Part shown: one piece after another, positions 57,134 through 64,000 of the stretch
How positions within the stretch are numbered: position 1 is the first letter of the stretch
Layout of the letters: each line of letters opens with the position of its first letter
Origin: Sordariomycetes sp. S80-01Y
Lineage: Eukaryota; Ascomycota; Sordariomycetes
Assembly (NCBI GenBank): GCA_037042185.1
Contig: JAXQJY010000032.1
Location: 3,162,001 to 3,226,000 of the forward strand
Length of the DNA: 64,000 nucleotides
Reading direction: 5' to 3'
Notes under the pieces: model-generated
What the model was told of the DNA's origin: nothing
What the model saw: only the letters and a program-made list of their open reading frames with translations
Database searches by the model: none
Translations under genes and position numbers: made by a program

Positions 57134-58430
57134 AGCCCAGTGTCCTCAGCACCTTGGCTGCGAGGCTTCAGCCGGACTCGACCATGCGGAAAGGCCTGTA
57201 CGGCAGCCACCTTCATGATAGTTAGGCGTCCTCCTCATGTGAGCTCCAGACCGCAGAGAGCTGGACAGAGCTGTGGCCGGTGCAAGCAGCGATAGAAAAG
57301 CCCTGACGCTCAACACCGAACCGTCGCGTACCGAGAAAACAGCGGGGATGTCGGACGGATCAGCGCAACCGCCAAGGTCGCGTACATAACGTGGTTGCAC
57401 AGCGCGCCATAACAAGCCTCAAAACTCTGGTCGGCTCAGTATGTCTCGACGACGCAATTCTAGCTGGCCTTCTCACAATGCCCTTTGCAATTATTGAGCT
57501 GGAAGCAGGACCACAAGCGATTTCGACCTAAGGAAGACATCACTTCAATACGTTCAATGCAGCAATACGAGCCACATCAGCGTTTTAGTTGGCACGAAGA
57601 AAACTTCGTGCTCGGGATTCCGTGATAGATAAGGTAGTGAGCAAGACAATGGCTTCGGGGTGGTACCACGCCTCGCCCCGCGTCTCAAGGCGGCTCAACC
57701 GGATCATGCGCGAGGAAAAAAGGAATCAAAAGCAAAAATTGCATCGTGCAGCTTCAACGTTGTGGCGTGCATGATGACTTACACGAGCATGCCATGCCTC
57801 GCAATCAGAAGCCAATGGAGCACTGTAAATCTGTAAATCCCACGTTGACGGGCCGCTCTTTGATCTCCATGCCAGCGAAAGCCATTGTCCGGCAATGAGC
57901 GAGCAAATAACACAATAGTTGCATGCCATTGCAACAACAAAAACAAGTCCCGGGGGCGACGGATCAAAATGCCGGGTCGCGAATAGACCAGGATCTCGGC
58001 CATGCGTGCTGCAAGAACTTGCATATTAACGCCGCGAACGTCTTTTGGAGGGGCCAATCTGATTTCCTGGTGTCGTCAGATGCTTGGGAGAAAAGCCTTC
58101 GCAGCAGGTGGTTTTCCATCCTCCACAACCAACTAACTTCCACTCGACACCAGCCGTACGGTGACGGGCCGAAAATTTACCTTCATACTACATATTTGTC
58201 TTCGTCTTGTCCGTGGTTCATTCTGTTTGCTCTGCGTTATCTTGTGCTCTATTGTACGTATCGCGCCTTACTCAACAGGGTCCACCATCGTTTCGCCCTA
58301 AATCGTCACCTTATCGCTTCTTCGCCATACACCTCGACTTCAGCGCACGCGAGCGATTCGTCCCCCATGCGGCGTTCATAGCTGAGCATCACTTTGCTCG
58401 CGAGCCTCGGAGCTCCCTCAACCCTTCAAT
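57134..58430. other. 1.3 kb spacer
   Basis: No gene recognised. The right part is probably the promoter and leader of the SulP-type transporter. An ATGATGA string near 57768 lacks a matching box D and was not called a snoRNA. Confidence 0.5.
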
Positions 58431-61400
58431 ATGTCTTCACCAATACCAGGCTTTTCTCCGTGGAGGAGGAGAGCCTCGAGTATCTCTTCAACGCCGGTAG
58501 AGCGGCAACGCTCCGATTCCACAGAGATCCCGAGTTCGCCGCCAGGTCATGATGCGATGTCAATTGGACACCCTAACCGGTTATCGACTTCGATTGGCTC
58601 TTTGCCGGGGCAGAGAGAACCCATACGCTCGTTCATACATGGTTCTGTAAGGGACCGATTAGGTACGGCCGGAGGGAATGGATCACCCGGGTGACTGCTA
58701 ACTCTGATAGCACCCATTGACAGCGTACAAGCTGCAAGAACCGTTCGCGAAGATACCGCCGAGCTGGCAAGCTACTTTCTATCCGACCGAAAGGACAAAG
58801 GTAGCCCTGCGTTTCTAAACCGCGGGAGACCCTCCATCTCGGATGCCTTCGCCACGCCAGAGCCTACCGAGCACGAATCGACGGAGCCGACAACCCGAGA
58901 CCGAGACACGATTCATGAGGTCTCTGAACCTCCGTCTCCGGAGCATGGCGAGTCTGACTCCGAGGAAGAGGGTCCCTCAGCACTGGCGAACATGCTGCGA
59001 AAATCACCTCCCCAATCCGTAACGCCAGAACCGCCGCAGAGAACATCAGAAGCAAAGCCGCCAAGGCCGAAGAAGAGTCGCGAAGAAGAAGAGCGCGTCG
59101 CGCGAGGCGAGACTTCTCGAGCGCCCGTTAAAAGGACATCAGAGCCAGTGCAAGATGCTACGGAGCGTACTCCTCTGCTCAGCGGAGAACCCTCTGAAGG
59201 AGATTCTGCTAGTGAGGATCTCGAGAGTCAGAAAGCTCAGCCGCGGAAGAACTGGTTGGTCGCGACGGCCGATGGATTGCACGATCTTGGACAGCGTGTA
59301 GTTGTCGTCGCGAATCCCAAAAGTTGGAACGCCAAGGCTGTCTGGCAGACGGCCTTTGTTACACCAGCGTCATGTCTGCCTGCGGTATGCGTAGGTCTGC
59401 TGCTAAACATCCTGGATGCGCTGTCGTACGGGATGATTCTATTTCCGCTCGGAAAGCCGATCTTTTCGCACTTGGGCCCCGCTGGCATCTCCATATTCTA
59501 CGTGAGCACGATTGTGTCACAGTTGACGTTCTCCACCGGAAGCATATTCAAGGGCTCAGTCGGCTCAGAACTAATCGAGGTTGTGCCTTTCTTTCACAAT
59601 ATGGCACAGAAAATTACGGATATCGTTGGATCTGAGAACCCAGATGCGGTCATTGCTACGACCATTGTCTCATACTCGATGAGCTCAATGATTACTGGTC
59701 TTGTGTTCTACTTGATGGGCAAGTTCAAGTTTGGCTTCATGGTTGGCTTCATTCCAAGGCACATATTGATTGGGTGCATTGGAGGAGTCGGTTGGTTCCT
59801 GATCGCGACTGGGTTCGAGGTTTCCGCACGCCTTGAGGGCAGCCTCGAGTATGACTTGGACACGCTGCACAAGCTGACCCGGCCAGAGACGCTACCGCAG
59901 TGGATCTTTCCCCTTGTCCTGGCTGTGGTTCTCTTCTATGGCCAAGCAAAGATCAAGTCAAAGTACTTCCTACCGTTGTACATCTTGACGATACCACTGA
60001 TCTTCTATCTCTTCGTTCTGGCTTTAGATGTGCTGGATGCCGACAGCCTGAGGGACAAGGGATGGATCTTCGACGGGCCACCGGCTGATGAGCCATGGTG
60101 GTACTTTTATACCCTTTTCAAATTCAGGCTCGTCCGCTGGGACGCCGTCGCCGAATGTATACCAGCAATGTTCGCCTTGACGTTTTTCGGTATCCTTCAC
60201 GTACCGATCAACGTCCCTGCGCTGGCCCTTCAATGCGGCGAGGACAACGCCGATCTTGACAAGGAACTCCGACTACACGGGTACTCCAATTTTTTGTCTG
60301 GCTGCCTTGGAAGCATCCAGAACTACCTGGTTTACGCCAATACCGTGTTTTTCATGCGCTCTGGTGGCGACACGAGGTTAGCAGGGTACATGCTCGCGGG
60401 CCTGACGTTTGCCGTCATGGTGGTTGGCCCATCTCTTGTGGGCTTCATTCCCGTGATGATGGTGGGAACCTTGATCTTTGATCTTGGGTTCGAGCTGCTG
60501 CTCGAGGCCGTTTGGTTGCCGCGCAAAAAGTTGAAGTTGGCTGAGTACTTGACCGTCATCGCGATCGTCCTCGTCATGGGCATTTACGACTTTGTTATTG
60601 GCATCGGCGTAGGTATCCTGCTCGCCTTTGTCTCCTTGATTGTACAGACTTCGAGGGTGTCAGCCATCCGGGGTACATTTGCCGGCGACACAGTCACGTC
60701 AACCGTTCGACGAAACCCGTCGCAGCACCACTACCTCCAGCGTGTCGGTGGCCAGATCTACATCATGAAGCTCACGGGATACCTCTTCTTCGGCACCATT
60801 GTGAGCGTGGAGGACAAGATCCGGACACTTCTCGATTTCAAGACTTTTGCCGAAAAGCCAATCAAATTCCTCGTTCTCGACCTTTGGTACGTCACCGGAC
60901 TGGACTACTCAGCTGGTGAGGTCTTCAACACAATCAGCCGACTCCTCGACAAGAAGGGCGTCATTTTCGTCCTTAGTGGTGTCGATCCTGAGAGCCAGCT
61001 TGGAAGAAATCTCCGCGCGGTCGGGTTAGGTAACAATGGCATCGAAGTCACCATGCTGCCGGATTTGAACTCAGCTCTTGAAAGCTGCGAGAACGACTTG
61101 CTTAAGACGCTGTACGCTCGCCAAGAAGAGATGAACCAGACGAAGCGCGTCGCAACGACGAGCCTGGACGTGCCCAAGCAGACCGACTCGAGCTTCTCTT
61201 CATTCGAGCCGCCCTTCAACTCACCGCGCCAAACTCACCTTGTCGAAGCTGCCAGCGACGCCTTACAAACAGTAGAGGTGCAGCGCCCGAAGAAGTGGCA
61301 ATCTTTCAAGGAGCCTCTTCGGCTCATGCTGCAGATCTTCCAGGGACTCTCCGACAAGAATGAGGACTTTTGGTTCCAAGCAACGCATTACTTCCAACGC

Positions 61401-61754
61401 CGCGAAGTCCCGGCGGGGACCGTCCTTTTCCGCCGCGGCGAGGAGGCCAACGGCTTCTACCTCGTCGAGCGCGGAATCTTGCGCGTCGAGTACGACCTGC
61501 CTCAGGGCTGGCTTTGCGAAAGCATCATGCCCGGGACGACGTGTGGCGAGTTGCCATTCTTTTCCGAGACGGACAGGACGGCCACAGCGCAAGTCGAGCG
61601 GGATAGCGTGGTTTGGCTGATGGATCGCCATGGCTGGTCGAAGCTGCAGACGGAGGAACCCGAAATCTCAAGGGAATTGCTGAGGGTATCATTGAAGTTG
61701 ACGAGTGAGAGGATGAGCTCGATTACTTCCTACATACTCACGATGGCGGGATGA
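58431..61754 (+). CDS. SulP-STAS transporter with cyclic-nucleotide-binding-like domain (Vsb1/YGR125W type)
   Basis: Two exons (58431-58662, 58711-61754; 48-nt intron) encode 1091 residues. A long phosphorylatable Ser/Pro/Glu-rich cytosolic N-terminus (1-300) precedes a SulP/SLC26-like membrane domain of 10-14 helices (about 300-740; LPAVCVGLLLNILDALSYG, PIFSHLGPAGISIFYVSTI as markers). A STAS domain follows (about 760-880) and then a cNMP-binding-like beta-roll near 960-1060 (FRRGEEANGFYLVERGILRV, CGELPFFSE). This SulP-STAS-cNMP architecture matches yeast YGR125W/Vsb1, implicated in vacuolar basic amino acid storage, rather than plasma-membrane sulfate permeases. Substrate here is unknown. 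Confidence 0.85.
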
Positions 61755-62270
61755 TCTCAAAGCTTCTGTATGTTTGGGTGGTAAAATATTCCTTGTGTCT
61801 GAAAAAAGTTGGGCGGTACAGCGATCGTTTCGGCGGCTACATGGCTTTGTACAATGAAGGGTTCAATCCTAGCCAATCTTTTCCTGCACAAAGATTATAA
61901 GAGAATAGGTTCCTGATTCAAGGAGTGCCGATGTAGAGCTCTGGAGACGGGGGCCGTTAGTAAGCAATGACCACAAGGGCGCACTCGCCAACGACGTTGG
62001 ATTATCTTCATCGTCCTCGGCATCCTTAATCAGCAGCAACTGACTCATGGATCCCAAGAGCAACTTTGTATAATAGTAGCCGGATACATACTTCTTCTCA
62101 GTTGACATCATCCGTCTCTACTTTAGCTGTCGAACGCAGCTTTAATCCCACATGGCCGCTTTGGGCTAGTCTCACATTTGCCACTTACACGACGGCCTCA
62201 TCTAACGCCCGCGATTTTCTCACCCGACATCTACGGCAACAAGCTTCTTCCCTGTGCAGGGGTCTTCATC
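61755..62270. other. 516-nt spacer
   Basis: Holds the 3' region of the transporter and the STK19 promoter. Nothing recognised. Confidence 0.5.
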
Positions 62271-63401
62271 ATGCCACAGAGTCTTCACAAGATTCTCGGG
62301 AAATCATCGCGAGTGAGGAAACCCTCCAGGCAGACGTCTTCTCAGTCGCCCTCGCCCCAAAAACGACCTCAACCCAGCTCTGCGCAGTCACCATCTCCTC
62401 AGAAGCGCCAGAAGAAACCAAACCACCAAAAAGAGGATCCCTTGTTCGACGAACAGCTCGACGATGTCGGCTCCGCAACGGCACTATCAGAGAGCCTCAT
62501 CCTGCGAGATGTCCCGCAAGCCATGCGCTACGTCAGATCCCACATGTTCAGCCCGGTTCCCGAACGGGGGTTCACATCCACCCGGACCACGGAACTGCTG
62601 AACCAGAGGGCTGTGTTTCCTGGGATAGTCACTTTGGGACACTTGCACGCCATCCTGGATTCACCGACCGGGATAGAGCGGGAGGTCGCGGAGTTGACGA
62701 GCAAGGGCGTGTTGAGAAAGGTGAGAATTGCACGGAGAGGGGGCATGGGGGAGGCGTTGATCGAAGCGGGCGACTACGATGCCATGATGGACAGAACCAA
62801 CTTGAACGAGGAAACCAAGAGCAGGTACAAGACCTATCTCCGAGAAAATCCCACTGCTTCTACAATCCCGGACGACGTCCTCTCCACCGCTCAAGCAGAT
62901 GCCCTGATCCGACACGGCTTCCTCACAACCCACCTCCAAAACGACCCCTTTTCAACCCTGTCCATCCGCCCGGAGGACCGCACGACACTGACGTCAATAC
63001 AACGCATCGCCAAAAACGCATCTGGCTCACTTTCCGCCGTCGGCGGTTCCAACGTAATCCACCTCTCGGGCGGCGGATCCGGGGCTCCAACCCTCACACA
63101 CGCCTCATCTTCCTTCTCCCAAGATCTCAAGATAGCAATACCAGGTCATGGCAGGTATTTGAAACTTGCAGCTGCGGGCGTAGCCTGGCTAAGGGACATG
63201 TTGAGCAGGACAAAGTGGGGAGAGTGCCCGGAGAGCTGGCTCGAGGAGAGGTTCGAGGGCGGAGGGCTGTACGGACCGCGATGGAAAGATTTCTGGGGCG
63301 TAGAGTGGAGTTGGATTCTGGGAGAGGCGGTTGGGCTGGGCGTGGTGGAGGTCTTTGAGACGAGAAGCGTGGGAAAGGGTGTGAGGGCTCTGGGAGGGTG
63401 A
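62271..63401 (+). CDS. stk19: STK19 homologue, tandem winged-helix nuclear protein
   Basis: A single exon encodes 376 residues from the Met at 62271; the frame is open to 62178. A basic Ser/Pro/Gln-rich tail (1-55, repeated QSPSPQKR) precedes the Stk19 region, with helices resembling winged-helix units (RAVFPGIVTLGHLHAILD, GIEREVAELTSKGVLRKVRI) and the family signature IPGHGRYLKLAAAGVAWLRDML, which parallels VPGAGRFIKYFVKGRQAVLSMV in human STK19. Despite its name, human STK19 is now regarded as a DNA-binding factor in transcription-coupled repair rather than a kinase, and no kinase motif is visible here. It converges on the P-type ATPase gene. Confidence 0.82.
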   Translation: MPQSLHKILGKSSRVRKPSRQTSSQSPSPQKRPQPSSAQSPSPQKRQKKPNHQKEDPLFDEQLDDVGSATALSESLILRDVPQAMRYVRSHMFSPVPERGFTSTRTTELLNQRAVFPGIVTLGHLHAILDSPTGIEREVAELTSKGVLRKVRIARRGGMGEALIEAGDYDAMMDRTNLNEETKSRYKTYLRENPTASTIPDDVLSTAQADALIRHGFLTTHLQNDPFSTLSIRPEDRTTLTSIQRIAKNASGSLSAVGGSNVIHLSGGGSGAPTLTHASSSFSQDLKIAIPGHGRYLKLAAAGVAWLRDMLSRTKWGECPESWLEERFEGGGLYGPRWKDFWGVEWSWILGEAVGLGVVEVFETRSVGKGVRALGG

Positions 63402-63508
63402 TTGAACCGGGAGAACGGCGGCACGTAGAATTCTTCAACGTCTAAGAACTGTTTGACGACAAAGATACTCTTCGAGTCTTCGAGGCGATGCTTCCACAAT
63501 CTATGAGG

Positions 63509-64000
63509 CTACAGTGACCGGGAAAGAGGGGTTCGTCTCCTTGCAGAGCGACTAAATAACATGGTCCCGCCAGCCAAAATGACAGGCAAAACGCTCACAA
63601 GCTCTCCCAGCCCAGCGAACTGTGGCGGAATCCGGACCTTGTCATTGCCAGTGGCGGCAAACAAGCCACTAGCCAAGAGGATGGCAAGGGTGTTGTAGGC
63701 GATAGCCCAGGCAAAGTTGAACAGAATCCGTCGAAAGGCGCAGCGGCTCAAGTGCAGCATATACGGAACACCCTTGAGCCCACTAAACAGGACAACGTCG
63801 GCTGCGTCGCAAGTGATGTCGCTCGAGGAGAGGGATCCTCCCACATGCACGCCTACATCGGCACGGCTCACGGCGCCCGCGTCGTTGGCCCCGTCGCCGC
63901 AGAACATCACCACTTTGCCTTGCTCTTGCAGACGGGTAACGTAAGTCACCTTGTCGGTTAGAGACCGCTTCGAGGCTACGTTGCCGTCGGGTATGCCCGC
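63509..64000 (-). CDS. Heavy-metal (P1B-type) ATPase, C-terminal part, cut by window edge
   Basis: The frame enters from the right edge and ends at 63509, so only the last 163 codons are present. They include the P-domain hinge motif GDGANDAGAV (GDGxNDxP-like in P-type ATPases), the following SRADVGVHVG, and two closing membrane helices (ILFNFAWAIAYNTLAILLA; ELVSVLPVILAGGTML). The order P-domain then two helices near the C-terminus, with AADVVL, fits P1B metal pumps of the Cu/Cd type. Metal specificity cannot be judged from this fragment; the N-terminal metal-binding domains lie outside. Confidence 0.85.
   Translation of the reverse strand, partial: AGIPDGNVASKRSLTDKVTYVTRLQEQGKVVMFCGDGANDAGAVSRADVGVHVGGSLSSSDITCDAADVVLFSGLKGVPYMLHLSRCAFRRILFNFAWAIAYNTLAILLASGLFAATGNDKVRIPPQFAGLGELVSVLPVILAGGTMLFSRSARRRTPLSRSL

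Noticed and set aside
57760-57860. ATGATGA as a possible C/D snoRNA start
   Set aside because: No box D within range and no terminal stem.

Overview
The window is nuclear DNA of a filamentous ascomycete (Pezizomycotina), most likely a Sordariomycete. The evidence is compact protein genes with mostly 47-73 nt GT..AG introns carrying CTRAC-type branch sites, GC-rich coding DNA, and typical filamentous-fungal families: PalF, a Zap1/ZafA zinc regulator, DUF3405 and DUF3712 proteins, a fungal luciferase-domain protein, and an Rpn13 with its C-terminal domain. It looks like ordinary gene-rich chromosome. I see no transposon, virus-like element, CRISPR array, tRNA or rRNA gene. One structured RNA is clear: a box C/D snoRNA of the U18/snR18 type inside an intron of the elongation factor 1-beta gene.

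Layout. 0-12.5 kb: two cytochrome b5-FMN (cytochrome b2-type) dehydrogenase paralogues on opposite strands flank CDC6, palF and JAC1. 12.5-14.7 kb is empty apart from a pentanucleotide repeat. 14.7-25.3 kb: a DUF3712 membrane protein, a SAP30BP/HCNGP homologue head-to-head with the DEAD-box splicing ATPase PRP5, a small N-myristoylated protein and the zinc-responsive factor ZAP1. 26-32.6 kb: RPL35/GOS1 and ATP10/BCKDH-E2 as divergent pairs, then gluconokinase. A 2.9 kb spacer follows. 35.4-45.4 kb: dipeptidyl peptidase III, RPL6, HSP78, ARF1 and a p24 protein. 45.8-54.3 kb: a DUF3405 protein, a luciferase-domain protein, CUS2/Tat-SF1 and RPN13. 54.9-64 kb: eEF1-beta with U18, the GINS subunit PSF1, a SulP-STAS-cNMP transporter, STK19, and the 3' end of a heavy-metal P-type ATPase cut by the right edge.

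These are mostly housekeeping genes and do not form one pathway, but several themes recur. RNA processing is represented by PRP5, the SAP30BP homologue with a C-terminal UHM-ligand motif, CUS2 with a UHM, and U18. DNA replication is represented by CDC6 and PSF1, both with MCB-like ACGCG elements upstream. Mitochondrial function is represented by JAC1, ATP10, BCKDH-E2, HSP78 and a possible mitochondrial DPP III isoform. Proteostasis is represented by RPN13, HSP78 and DPP III. Ambient pH sensing (palF) and zinc homeostasis (zap1) both have candidate self-regulatory sites upstream.

The observations I would follow first are the intronic U18 snoRNA, three stop-free introns of length 3n hidden in the CDC6 and PRP5 reading frames, four PSAP motifs plus an LPxY motif in the PalF tail with a cluster of PacC-type GCCAAG sites upstream, and the MCB-like palindrome before PSF1. 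I did not find a clearly novel multi-gene system.
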